The notes beneath the pieces were generated by a model, which saw only the letters and a list, made by a program, of their open reading frames with translations, made no database searches and had not been told where the DNA came from. Shown here piece by piece: positions 17,338-27,138 of a stretch of 64,000 nucleotides of DNA. Every line of letters starts with the position of its first letter. The stretch's first letter is position 1. This DNA comes from Nocardiopsis sp. N85 (GTDB lineage: Bacteria > Actinomycetota > Actinomycetes > Streptosporangiales > Streptosporangiaceae). The DNA is taken from contig NZ_JARBUT010000023.1 in the NCBI RefSeq assembly GCF_028882275.1, forward strand, positions 46,120-110,119, given 5' to 3'. The position numbers were made by a program, and so were the translations under genes.

Positions 17338-17753
17338 GAGGGTGAATGTAGCAACGAGGTTCGAGGTGCTACAAGGTGGAGGTCCTGGGTTTTTTGCGGC
17401 GTATGTGATTGTTCAGGACTTTAGTCTCATGGGGAAAAAATATGGTGACGAGCGCAAGCCTCTGCGAGCCTTTGTCGGTCTCGCATCGTAAAATCAAAGA
17501 AAAAAACAGTGTGATCTTGTTTTACCTTGGGGGTCCTTCCGGCCCGGTCGCTCACGGTGATCGCCGGTGGGTGGAAAGGGGCGGCGCGAATGCGCCGGCC
17601 CACGAGGCGCGGCCTCTCTCCGAACATGGAGGGACGGGGCTCACGGCTTGCGTTCCGCGCGCGAAGACCCGGAGGAGCCGATCGGGGGCGCGGGACCGGT
17701 CGTCGAGGCACGTGTCCGCCTCGGCGGGATCCGCCTTCCGGAGGGCGCGCGAA
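17338..17753. other. AT-rich intergenic stretch
   Basis: About 415 bases. The part from 17338 to about 17530 is markedly AT-rich for this genome (runs such as GGGGAAAAAATATGG and AAAATCAAAGAAAAAAACAG) and carries the promoter above. The rest returns to high GC. No gene, attachment-site repeat or RNA gene is recognised. Confidence 0.6.
17345..17374 (-). promoter_or_regulatory. Leaderless promoter with dyad for the excisionase-like gene
   Basis: On the minus strand TTGTAG (17374-17369) and TACATT (17350-17345) are separated by 18 bp, and the ATG follows the -10 by 7 nt, predicting transcription start at the A of the start codon. An inverted repeat TGTAGCA-N13-TGCTACA (17347-17373) covers both boxes, a likely operator for autoregulation. 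Confidence 0.55.
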
Positions 17754-17782
17754 GGTCCCGGCCCTCTCCGAGGGCCGGGACC
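17754..17782 (-). terminator. Hairpin terminator of the SDR gene
   Basis: GGTCCCGGCCCTC and GAGGGCCGGGACC form a perfect 13-bp stem with a TCC loop, starting 12 bp past the stop of the minus-strand SDR gene. Confidence 0.75.
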
Positions 17783-17793
17783 CGAGAGCGGTC

Positions 17794-18555
17794 TCAGACG
17801 GCGGCCCAGCCGTTGTCGACGGGCAGGATCGCGCCGTTGACGTTGCTCGCGGCGTCCGAGGCCAGGAACACGATGGCGGCGGCCTGCTCCTTCGCGTCGG
17901 CCACGCGTCCGATGTTCTGCGCGTACCGCCCCAGCGCCGTGGGGCCGTCCACGCTCGTGGGCGTGCCGATGGAGATGTCGGTGGCGGTGCCGCCGGGCGC
18001 GATCGCGTTCACGCGGATGCCGTGGTCGCGGTACATGACCGCGGTCGACTTCACCAGGCCCATGACGCCGTGCTTGGAGACGGTGTAGGCGGTCCCCGAG
18101 GCGCCGCCGCGCAGGGAGGCCTCCGACGCGGTGAACACGATCGATCCGTGTCCCTGCGCCCTCATGTGCGGGAGCGCGGCGCGGGTGAGCAGGAACGGCG
18201 CGGTGAGGTTGATCCGGATCAGCCGCTCCCACGTCTCGTCGGTGACGTCGGCCGTCGCCGACATGTCGTCCATGATCCCGGCGTTGTTGACCAGGACGTC
18301 GACACCGCCCAGAACGTCCAGGGCGGTGCGGATCACCTCGTCGACGACCTCGGGCGATCCCAGGTCGCCGACGACCGCCCCGGCCGTCACCCCGGCCGCG
18401 CGGGCCTCCTCGGCCGCGGCGAGCGCCTTGGTCCCGTTGATGTCGGCCACCAGGACCGAGGCGCCCTCGGCGGCGAAGGCCAGGACGGCGGCGCGGCCGA
18501 TCCCGGAGCCGCCCCCGGTGACGATGACCTTCTTCCCCTTGAGACCCGTTTCCAT
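17794..18555 (-). CDS. Short-chain dehydrogenase/reductase (classical SDR)
   Basis: A 253-residue NAD(P)-dependent oxidoreductase with the full classical set: TGGGSGIG (about 12-19), D at LVADINGTK favouring NAD(H), NNAG (about 90), catalytic Ser in FTASEAS (about 141), YTVSK (about 157) and the PGG turn after RVNAIAP. ATG 18555 has GAGAGGA upstream. It is divergent from a TetR regulator with a palindromic operator between them, so that regulator probably controls it. Substrate unknown. Confidence 0.88.
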   Translation of the reverse strand: METGLKGKKVIVTGGGSGIGRAAVLAFAAEGASVLVADINGTKALAAAEEARAAGVTAGAVVGDLGSPEVVDEVIRTALDVLGGVDVLVNNAGIMDDMSATADVTDETWERLIRINLTAPFLLTRAALPHMRAQGHGSIVFTASEASLRGGASGTAYTVSKHGVMGLVKSTAVMYRDHGIRVNAIAPGGTATDISIGTPTSVDGPTALGRYAQNIGRVADAKEQAAAIVFLASDAASNVNGAILPVDNGWAAV

Positions 18556-18618
18556 CGTCGTCCTCTCGTGTGCTCGCTGACGGCCGTCCTCGGCCGACCC
18601 TGTCATCGTATGTCTTTT

Positions 18619-18633
18619 TGTCGCTAAGTGACA
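18619..18633. promoter_or_regulatory. Palindromic operator in SDR/TetR divergent region
   Basis: TGTCGCTAAGTGACA is a 7-1-7 palindrome with one mismatched pair, centred between the divergent SDR (start 18555) and TetR (start 18701) genes. Size and place suit a TetR operator; binding is inferred. Confidence 0.6.
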
Positions 18634-18700
18634 TTTTGTCCATGGAGGCTTGGTGGGCCTAGGCTGGAGGTCTCCGAGGGCTGAGGGAACGGTGGGGGCG

Positions 18701-19330
18701 ATGACGACGGCCGAGCGGACCACGGGCACCGGCGCCAAGGGACGCCCGCCCATGACCGAGAGGCGCAAACGGATCGTTCGGCTCCAGATCGCCCGCGCGG
18801 CCGTGGAGTTGTTCGCGGAGAAGGGCGTCGCGGGGACGACGGGGGACGACATCGCCCACGCCATCGGCATCTCCACCCGGACCCTGTGGCGCTACTTCCC
18901 GAACAAGGAGGGCTGCGTGCGCCCGCTGCTCACCAGCGGACTGGAGGAGATGGCGGCCGAGCTGCGCGGCTGGCCGAGGGGGGAGTCGCTCGTCGACCAC
19001 CTCGACCGCAGCGGCCTGTTCGGTCAGGACGGCGGGCAGGTGGTGGAACCGGTGGCGTCACTGATCCGGATGACCGGTGAGGAGCCCGCGCTCATGGCGG
19101 TGTGGCTGGACGTGCACCGGGCGGCGGAAGGGGTCTTCGCGGAGATCCTCGCCGACCGGCGGGGGGTCGGACCGGACGACTTCGCCGTGCGGGTCCGGGC
19201 GGCGGCGCTCAACGCGGCCCTGCGCGCGGCCGCCGAGGAGCAGGCCCTGCGGGGCGCGGACGGCCCTCCCATGGGGGCGCTGCTGCGTTCGGCGCTGGTG
19301 GCCCTGGAAGAGGGCTTCGGTCCCGCCTGA
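18701..19330 (+). CDS. TetR/AcrR family transcriptional regulator
   Basis: A 209-residue regulator. The N-terminal HTH spans residues about 25-72 (IARAAVELFAEKGVAGTTGD, ISTRTLWRYFPNKEG), the typical TetR recognition helix followed by the YF.NKE turn. The C-terminal ligand domain is all-helical and not informative. ATG 18701 is used; GTG 18692 is in frame three codons upstream. Divergent from the SDR with a shared palindrome, it is predicted to repress both genes until an unknown ligand binds. Confidence 0.88.
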   Translation: MTTAERTTGTGAKGRPPMTERRKRIVRLQIARAAVELFAEKGVAGTTGDDIAHAIGISTRTLWRYFPNKEGCVRPLLTSGLEEMAAELRGWPRGESLVDHLDRSGLFGQDGGQVVEPVASLIRMTGEEPALMAVWLDVHRAAEGVFAEILADRRGVGPDDFAVRVRAAALNAALRAAAEEQALRGADGPPMGALLRSALVALEEGFGPA

Positions 19331-19722
19331 GTCCCTGGCCGGGTTCCCCCTCGCCTCCCGCGCGGGCCCACCGCGGTGCGGATCGCCGACGCGAAGGGGT
19401 GCCCGGCATCGGGGTCCTCCCGCACGTCCGCCGGCCGCCGGATCCGCTCCCCTTCCCGGCCGGAACGGTGCCGGGCCCGACCACCCCCGGCTCCCAACGG
19501 CACCTGCGCCGCGCGGCGGCGAGAGTCACGCAGGACTGACGAGGCGCGGACCGGCGCGGCGCCGGGCGGAGCGGAGTTCCGTCCCCGACCGGTCGTCCCC
19601 TGCCGACACCGAAGGGGCCGGGAACGACCGGTGGAGGCTCCGCGAGGTCGGACCGCCACGGACGAACCCCGCCGCGCTCCTCCGTTCGCGTCCGGGGGTG
19701 GCCCCCGCCCCGGGGCGTCCGG
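19331..19722. other. Gene-less stretch between convergent genes
   Basis: About 390 bases between the convergent TetR and UvrA-like genes. Only Arg/Pro-rich shadow frames are present; no hairpin strong enough to call a terminator was found. Confidence 0.55.
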
Positions 19723-22113
<2,391 letters not shown>

Positions 22114-22640
22114 CGTTGTTCTCCGTGCGTCGTCGAGTGGGGCCGCGTGCGCGGTCCTCGGGAGGTGGTCGGCGGTACCCGGCCCGTCCGGGTCGGACGC
22201 GGGCGGCGCGTCCGATTCTTTCGGTCGGTGCGGTGCGGGTGACCGCCTCGGCGTGTTCGTGGTCCGTGTGTCGTCGGAGGGATCGCGGTGGCGGGCCCGT
22301 GTGAGGGCCGATGCCCGTGGTGATCACGTTAATCGCGGGCCCTCGGCCGATGCTTCTCCGATCCTGATCGATCCGCCTCGCGCCGGTGGGCAGGAGCCAC
22401 GTCGCGAGCGGGGGAGCGGGCCGTGCGCACCCGCGCAGTCCCCACGACGTGGCCGCCGCGCCGACCCCCCGCCGGCCCGCGGATGTGGCAGGTTGAGAGG
22501 GGAGGAGGACCTCGCCGAGGAATGAGGCCCCCCGGGGGGCCGACGGTGTCCGGGCGCGGTGCCGCCGGTGCGACCGGTCGCACCGAGACCGGACGCCGCG
22601 AAGGAACGTTCACGGAACGAGAAGCGAGGAGGGCACGCCC
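22114..22640. other. Gene-less stretch between divergent genes
   Basis: About 527 bases separating the UvrA-like gene and the GXWXG gene, which should hold both promoters. I see no confident -35/-10 pair, operator or hairpin; open frames are low-complexity. Confidence 0.5.
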
Positions 22641-23219
22641 ATGACCCCGACCCGTGCGCGGCCGACGTGGTCGAAGAACCTGCTCACGACGGTGCCGACG
22701 ACCACCGAGGAGGCCCTGGAGCTGTTCGACGCCTCGGAGGCGGTCGACCCGGACTCCATGCTCGGCACGTGGCGCGGCGCCGAACTGCCCACCGGTCACC
22801 CGATGGACGGCCTCCTGGCGGCGAGCGGCTGGTGGGGAAAGCGCTTCGAGGACGCCGAGACCGTGCATCCGCTCCTGTTCCCCGGTCCGGGCCCGACGTC
22901 GCTGTGGGCGTTCGACCCGGTCAAGGCCTTCGGGGCCCTCGGGGCGGTGCGCGCACTGCCGATGCCGCAGGGCCTTCCCCTCGTCGGTCCGATCGCCGTC
23001 CTGCGGCCGATCCTGAGGACGCGTTCCGCCTCGGCGCGGCTGCGCACCACGCGGTACCGGGGCGTGGACACGGCGACGATGGTCTACGACCGGCTCCCGA
23101 TCCACGACGTGTTCCGTCGGCTCTCCGACGACACGGTGATCGGGGCGATGGACATGCGCGGGTCGCGCGGGCCGTACTTCTTCGTGCTGCGGCGTGACGA
23201 CTCGCGGCGGTTGGAGTAG
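22641..23219 (+). CDS. GXWXG/DUF4334 domain protein
   Basis: A 192-residue soluble protein. Residues about 38-80 hold the GXWXG domain (LGTWRGAELPTGHPMDG, then SGWWGKRFEDAETVHPLLF); the DUF4334 domain follows, with TTRYRGVDTATMVYD and LPIHDVFRRL and ending RGPYFFVLRR. This two-domain form is common in actinobacteria and fungi and is of unknown biochemical role, though some relatives lie with oxidoreductases. ATG 22641 is preceded by GAGGAGG. Domain assignment is firm, function open. Confidence 0.8.
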   Translation: MTPTRARPTWSKNLLTTVPTTTEEALELFDASEAVDPDSMLGTWRGAELPTGHPMDGLLAASGWWGKRFEDAETVHPLLFPGPGPTSLWAFDPVKAFGALGAVRALPMPQGLPLVGPIAVLRPILRTRSASARLRTTRYRGVDTATMVYDRLPIHDVFRRLSDDTVIGAMDMRGSRGPYFFVLRRDDSRRLE

Positions 23220-23489
23220 CCGGAGCGGCCCTGGGGGAGGGGCGTCGCGCGTTCGGGGCCGGCGGTCCGCGCTCACGGCGCGGCCGGTGAAGCGTCCCGT
23301 TCCGGCGGCGTGGCCGCGTCGGCGGTGGGTGCGGTCCCACGACGTTCGTGATCGGCGCGCGGGCTTCCGGGCGGGCCGGGAGGGGCACGTCCGACATCGG
23401 CCCCGGCCGGGAGGGCCGCGATCGTGGAGAGGGTCGCCCTGGGCGGGAAATCGGATGCGCCGGGGCGACCGGGTCGGCACACTGGGCCG

Positions 23490-24392
23490 ATGCGGATGCA
23501 CACGGACCAGCTCACGGTCGACACGAAGACGGCCGCACGACTCATCGCCGACCGGTTCCCGCACTGGGCCGACCTGCCCCTCACCCCCGTCCTCCCCGGC
23601 GGCACGGTCAACGCGGTGTTCCACCTGGGCGATCACCTCATCGCCCGGTTCCCCCTGCTGCCGACGGACCCCGAGACCGCGCTGTCCGCACTCAAGGAGG
23701 AGGACGAGGCGGCACGCGAACTCCTCGGACGGACCCGTTTCCCCACGCCCGAACCGGTGGCCCTCGGTGAACCGGGGGAGGGGTACCCCATGCCGTGGAG
23801 CGTGCAGACCCGGCTTCACGGAACATCCGCCGACCGGATCGACCCCGGGGACGGCGTCGACTTCGCCCTGGACCTGGCCGAGTTCGTGCGCGGCGTGCGC
23901 TCGATCGACACCCGGGGCCGGGTGTTCGCCGGGACGGGCCGTGGCGGTCGCGTCGCCGACCACGACGCCTGGGTCCGCACCTGCCTGGAACGCTCGGAGG
24001 GGATGCTGGACGTTCCCCGCCTGCGGCGACTCTGGGAGGAGCGATTCCGAGACCTGCCCCGGGGCGACGCCCCCGACGTCATGAACCACGGAGACCTGAT
24101 GCCCGGCAACCTGCTCGTCCGGGACGGTCGCCTCGTCGGGGTCGTGGACGTGGGCGGCCTGGGCCCGGCCGACCCCGCACTGGACCTCCTCTGTGCCTGG
24201 GACGTCCTGGAGGAGCGACCCCGGCGCGTGTTCCGGGACGCCCTCGGCGTGGACGACCCCGAGTGGGAGCGCGGCCGGGCCTGGGCGTTCGAGCAGGCGC
24301 TGGGCCTCGTTCGGTATTACCGCGACACCAACCCGCCCATGAGCCGCATCGGACGCCGCACGCTGCGTCGCGTTCTCGACGATCAGGGGTGA
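23490..24392 (+). CDS. Aminoglycoside phosphotransferase (APH) family kinase
   Basis: A 300-residue small-molecule kinase. The catalytic loop MNHGDLMPGNLLV (about residue 198; H-G-D-x4-N) and the metal-binding segment VGVVDVGGLGPADPALDL (about 217) are intact, and LIARFPLL (about 47) is the strand before the ATP-binding Lys region. Members phosphorylate aminoglycosides, macrolides, homoserine or sugars; nothing here identifies the substrate, and most chromosomal relatives are not resistance proteins. ATG 23490 is picked as the first Met of the conserved region; a further in-frame ATG lies six bases downstream. Confidence 0.82.
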   Translation: MRMHTDQLTVDTKTAARLIADRFPHWADLPLTPVLPGGTVNAVFHLGDHLIARFPLLPTDPETALSALKEEDEAARELLGRTRFPTPEPVALGEPGEGYPMPWSVQTRLHGTSADRIDPGDGVDFALDLAEFVRGVRSIDTRGRVFAGTGRGGRVADHDAWVRTCLERSEGMLDVPRLRRLWEERFRDLPRGDAPDVMNHGDLMPGNLLVRDGRLVGVVDVGGLGPADPALDLLCAWDVLEERPRRVFRDALGVDDPEWERGRAWAFEQALGLVRYYRDTNPPMSRIGRRTLRRVLDDQG

Positions 24393-24554
24393 ACCGGGAC
24401 CGGGTCGTGGAGGGCGGGGTCGTCGGAGCCCGTTCGGGAGACCCGGCGATCGGTGACCTCCCCCTTCCCCGCCGACGGATCCGGGTCGGGCGTGAACGAC
24501 GCTTCGATGCCGGGACCCCGGGGTGTGTGCGCGGCCGGACCGGTCGCCCTCCGC

Positions 24555-24945
24555 TCAGGGGTGTCGCGCCCTGCTCCACGGGCCGGGCAGGACGCCGCCT
24601 CGTTCGAGGTGCCGGTGGAGGGTCTCGAAGGCCCGGTCGGCGCGGCGCAGGGCGATCGCCGGATCCGAGCCGGGCTCCTCGACGTCGCGCAGCGCCGAGG
24701 AGACGGTGTCGAACAGTTTCGGCCCGTTGCCGCTGAGCGGTGCTCGGACGTCGTTCGCGGCGGGAGGCGTCGGGTTCGGTCCGGGGCATGGCGGCTTCTC
24801 CGTCCGCTCGTGGGTCGGGTGGGGTGCGCACGTCGCGTGTTCGTCGGGGCAGCGGGCCCGATGGACCGGGCGGGGTCTCCGCGGGGTGGGCGCGGGAACG
24901 GGGACGGGTGAGCCGTGCGAAATCGCCCCAGGTGAGCCCGCTCAT
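24555..24945 (-). pseudogene. Possible frameshifted short protein following the 24942 gene
   Basis: An ATG at 24945 overlaps the stop of the 24942-25205 gene by 4 bp and starts MSGLTWGDFARL, which looks genuine, but the frame then degenerates. A different frame ends with a convincing coding segment without any start codon: PKLFDTVSSALRDVEEPGSD, then IALRRADRAFETLHRHLERG, and a stop at 24555. Together they suggest one gene of about 110-130 codons broken by at least one frameshift. No family recognised; could also be a sequencing indel. Confidence 0.35.
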
Positions 24946-25205
24946 AGCCGTCCCAGGAGTTCGTCGGTGAGCCGCCGGGCGAGGGCGTCCTCGTCCCCCT
25001 CACGGGCGACGGGGACGGTGACCTCGGCGGCACCGGACATCGGCCGCCACCACCGATGGTCGGCGTAGCGGACGGTCACCCGGATCCCGGCGTGTTCGGC
25101 GCGCACGCTTCCGGACAGGTCACCGTCCATGGCGGCGATCCCCCGGCGGCGCAAGGCGGAGCGCAGTGCGAGGACCGCGTCTTCGGTCCCGTGGATTCCG
25201 TTCAT
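24942..25205 (-). CDS. Small hypothetical protein
   Basis: An 87-residue protein starting MNGIHGTEDAVLALRSAL with an alpha-beta pattern (helix 7-22, strands at VRAEHAGIRVTVRYADH and AAEVTVPVAREG, C-terminal helix ALARRLTDELLGRL). ATG 25205 has GGAGG upstream. It is divergent from the XRE-DUF5753 gene, sharing an intergenic region with two palindromes. Small accessory proteins of this kind commonly flank XRE/DUF397 pairs in actinobacteria. Function unknown. Confidence 0.7.
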   Translation of the reverse strand: MNGIHGTEDAVLALRSALRRRGIAAMDGDLSGSVRAEHAGIRVTVRYADHRWWRPMSGAAEVTVPVAREGDEDALARRLTDELLGRL

Positions 25206-25261
25206 GCCTCCAGCGTCGGGGATCCCTTTTTCTTCCCATAGGAATCTCCTGGAATCCCAGG

Positions 25262-25293
25262 CGCTACCGGTAGCGTTGTCGATAGCTTTATCG
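25262..25293. promoter_or_regulatory. Two adjacent palindromes before the XRE-DUF5753 gene
   Basis: CGCTACCGGTAGCG (25262-25275) is a perfect 14-bp palindrome, and CGATA-GCTT-TATCG (25280-25293) is a second dyad ending 1 bp before the ATG at 25295. No ribosome binding site is present, so the XRE message is probably leaderless and these dyads lie over its promoter, suiting autoregulation. Confidence 0.55.
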
Positions 25294-25294
25294 C

Positions 25295-26056
25295 ATGACC
25301 CCCGGGATATTCGCAGAAGCGCTGACCTGCGCACGGGAAGCCGCGGGATTGAGCCAGACGCAGCTTGCGAAATCCGCCTCTTTGTCTCTTTCGTCGCTCA
25401 ATCGGTGGGAAAATCCCGGTTCGCTTCCCCGGCGGGAGAACGCCGAGACGCTGGATCGCATCCTGGGATGCGGCGGATCCCTGCTGGCACGGCACCAAGA
25501 GGCGAAGGACGGGTTCACCCTGCCGCCTTGGGCGCGCTCGCTCTCCCACATCGAGGCCGAGGCGCGAGCGGCCGAAGCCGTCATCCCGAACATGGTCCCC
25601 GGATACCTGCAATCACCTTCCCTGGCCTCGCTGCTGTTCACGACCGCACGCCCTTGGATGTCGGAGGAAGAGACAGCCGAGCTCACCGCCCTTCGATGCG
25701 GCAGGCTCCATCAGTTGCCGCACCTGCGGGTGAAGGCCGCCTTCCCCATGTTCGTGTTGGACGCGCTCCCGGAAGAGATCCGGGCCGAGCAGGTGACCGT
25801 GCTGCTGAAGTGGATCGAAACCGGCAGGGTCGCCGTGCACTTGGTGCCACGCGGTTCCATACTTCTCACGCCCGGTAGCGCGACCACGGTGTATCGGTTC
25901 GCGGGTGATGAAGTGGCGATCTCGGGAGACTGGGCGCGCGGTACGGTGTTGGCTGAACGCGGGGACCATGGGACCTTGCTCGGTATGGTCTCCTCGGCTT
26001 TCGCCGCCGCTCTTCCCGCGAAAGAATCCGTCGAAGTACTCAAGGGGCTACAGTGA
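25295..26056 (+). CDS. XRE regulator with DUF5753 (Scr1-type)
   Basis: A 253-residue protein. Residues about 8-60 form a Cro/C1 helix-turn-helix (REAAGLSQTQLAKSASLSLS, RRENAETLDRIL). Residues about 80-245 are DUF5753, seen in AEAVIPNMVPGYLQSPSLAS and VAVHLVPRGSILLTPGSATT. This architecture defines the Scr1 family, described with its DUF397 partner as a widespread actinobacterial toxin-antitoxin-like or developmental switch pair. ATG 25295 follows two palindromes without a Shine-Dalgarno. The DUF397 gene begins by GTGA overlap at its stop. Codon use is less extreme in GC than the neighbours. Confidence 0.9.
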   Translation: MTPGIFAEALTCAREAAGLSQTQLAKSASLSLSSLNRWENPGSLPRRENAETLDRILGCGGSLLARHQEAKDGFTLPPWARSLSHIEAEARAAEAVIPNMVPGYLQSPSLASLLFTTARPWMSEEETAELTALRCGRLHQLPHLRVKAAFPMFVLDALPEEIRAEQVTVLLKWIETGRVAVHLVPRGSILLTPGSATTVYRFAGDEVAISGDWARGTVLAERGDHGTLLGMVSSAFAAALPAKESVEVLKGLQ

Positions 26057-26226
26057 GCGATTCCTGGTTCAAATCGTCCTACTCGGGAGACTCCCCCAAC
26101 TGTGTCGAGTGCAGGTGGACCGGCGAGGCGCAGATGCGCGACACGAAGAATCGTGAGGCCGGGCGTCTGGTCTTCTCCGGTGTGGAGTGGGCGGCCCTCC
26201 TGAACTCCGTGGCCGTGGCCCGCTGA
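26053..26226 (+). CDS. DUF397 small protein, partner of XRE-DUF5753
   Basis: A 57-residue protein starting at GTG 26053, which overlaps the XRE stop. It has the canonical DUF397 signatures WFKSSYSGDSPNCVE (residues 5-19), then VFSGVEWAALLNSV near the C-terminus. Members (Scr2/WhiJ-associated type) are proposed to bind and inactivate the XRE-DUF5753 partner. Here the central WTGEAQMRDTKNREAGRLVF corresponds to the usual V.VRDSK.P.G..L.F strand. Family assignment is secure; interaction is inferred. Confidence 0.88.
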   Translation: MSDSWFKSSYSGDSPNCVECRWTGEAQMRDTKNREAGRLVFSGVEWAALLNSVAVAR

Positions 26227-26287
26227 CCTCGTCCCGAACGGCGGCGGGACCCGCCGTGCCCGTCAGGGGTGTGCGCCGCCGGTCTCC

Positions 26288-26311
26288 TCTCGGAGAGGAT
26301 CGTCTCCGAGA
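26288..26311 (+). promoter_or_regulatory. Hairpin in leader of crcB pair
   Basis: TCTCGGAGA and TCTCCGAGA form a perfect 9-bp stem with a 6-nt loop, 27 bp before the TTG start at 26338 and 62 bp past the DUF397 stop. It may terminate the XRE/DUF397 unit or be part of an attenuator. It does not match the crcB (fluoride) riboswitch consensus that I know. Confidence 0.5.
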
Positions 26312-26337
26312 ACGGGCACGACCCGAGGAGGAGACCC

Positions 26338-26757
26338 TTGCCGTCCGCACACCCGACCCCCCGACGGGGTTCCGTCGTCGCCGTCGTGGCCCTCGGGGGC
26401 GGCCTCGGCGCCCTCGCCCGGTACGCCGTCGGCCTCTCCACCCCCGACCCCGACGCCCTGCCCTGGGTGATCCTGGCCGTGAACACCGTGGGCTGCGCCG
26501 GGATCGGCGTGCTGATGGTGGCCGTCACCGAACGGTGGGACGCCCATCCCCTGGTGCGCCCGTTCCTGGGAATCGGTGTGCTCGGCGGTTTCACCAGCTT
26601 CTCGGCCTACGCGTTCGACGTCCATCATCTACTGGAGCAGGGGCGCACGATCATCGCCGCCCTCTACCTGGCGGGCACGGTCGTGGCCGCGATGACCGCC
26701 GTGTGGGCCGGCGCCGCGGCCGCGCGGCGGTCGTTCCCCGGGCAGGCCGCCCCGTGA
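26338..26757 (+). CDS. crcB: CrcB/Fluc fluoride channel subunit 1
   Basis: A 139-residue membrane protein with four helices. LGGGLGALARYAVG (about residue 20), ILAVNTVGCAGIGVL (about 43) and LGGFTSFSAYAFD (about 82) match the Fluc family: the GxxGAxxRY turn, the N in VNxxG, and TTFSxxxx-like TSFSAYAFD. Fluoride exporters are dual-topology dimers that expel F- from the cytosol. The TTG start at 26338 is preferred because GAGGAGGAG lies at 26325-26333, and upstream codons are not protein-like. It overlaps the second crcB by GTGA, giving a heterodimeric pair. Confidence 0.88.
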   Translation: MPSAHPTPRRGSVVAVVALGGGLGALARYAVGLSTPDPDALPWVILAVNTVGCAGIGVLMVAVTERWDAHPLVRPFLGIGVLGGFTSFSAYAFDVHHLLEQGRTIIAALYLAGTVVAAMTAVWAGAAAARRSFPGQAAP

Positions 26758-27122
26758 GCTGGCTGTGGGTCTTCGTCGGCGGCATGGCCGGGGCCGCCGC
26801 CCGCTACCTCGTCGACCACGCGGTCAAGGCCCGCGCCGACACGCCCTTCCCCTGGGGAACGCTGACGGTGAACGTCCTCGGCTGCGCGATCCTGGGCGTC
26901 CTGACCGGGCTCTCCGCCCACGGCGGGGTACCCGAGGCGGTGCGGCTGACCCTCGGTGTCGGTCTGTGCGGGGCGCTGACCACGTATTCGACCTTCTCGT
27001 ACGAGACGTTGACGCTCGCGGAGGCCGGTGAGCGCCGGGCCGCCGTGGTCAACGTGCTGGTGAGCGTGGCGGCCGGGGTGGGCGCCCTGCTGGGCGCGGC
27101 CGCGCTGGCCGGGTCATGGTGA
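26754..27122 (+). CDS. crcB: CrcB/Fluc fluoride channel subunit 2
   Basis: A 122-residue four-helix Fluc protein starting at GTG 26754, overlapping the stop of subunit 1. GGMAGAAARYLVDH (about 8-21), GTLTVNVLGCAILGVL (about 35) and CGALTTYSTFSYETL (about 76-90) are the conserved GxxGAxxRY, N and TTFSTFSxE-type pore motifs, closer to consensus than in subunit 1. Paired crcB genes are common in Gram-positives, where opposite-topology subunits assemble the double-barrelled channel. Confidence 0.92.
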   Translation: MSWLWVFVGGMAGAAARYLVDHAVKARADTPFPWGTLTVNVLGCAILGVLTGLSAHGGVPEAVRLTLGVGLCGALTTYSTFSYETLTLAEAGERRAAVVNVLVSVAAGVGALLGAAALAGSW

Positions 27123-27138
27123 CCAGCGCGGCCGTGGC

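Noticed and set aside
17095..17530. Excisionase-like gene plus AT-rich DNA as a complete integrated element.
   Set aside because: No integrase, relaxase, replication gene, tRNA target or flanking direct repeats were seen in the window.
26227..26337. Fluoride riboswitch before crcB.
   Set aside because: A hairpin is present, but the conserved GGNGAUGG and following pseudoknot segments are not apparent.
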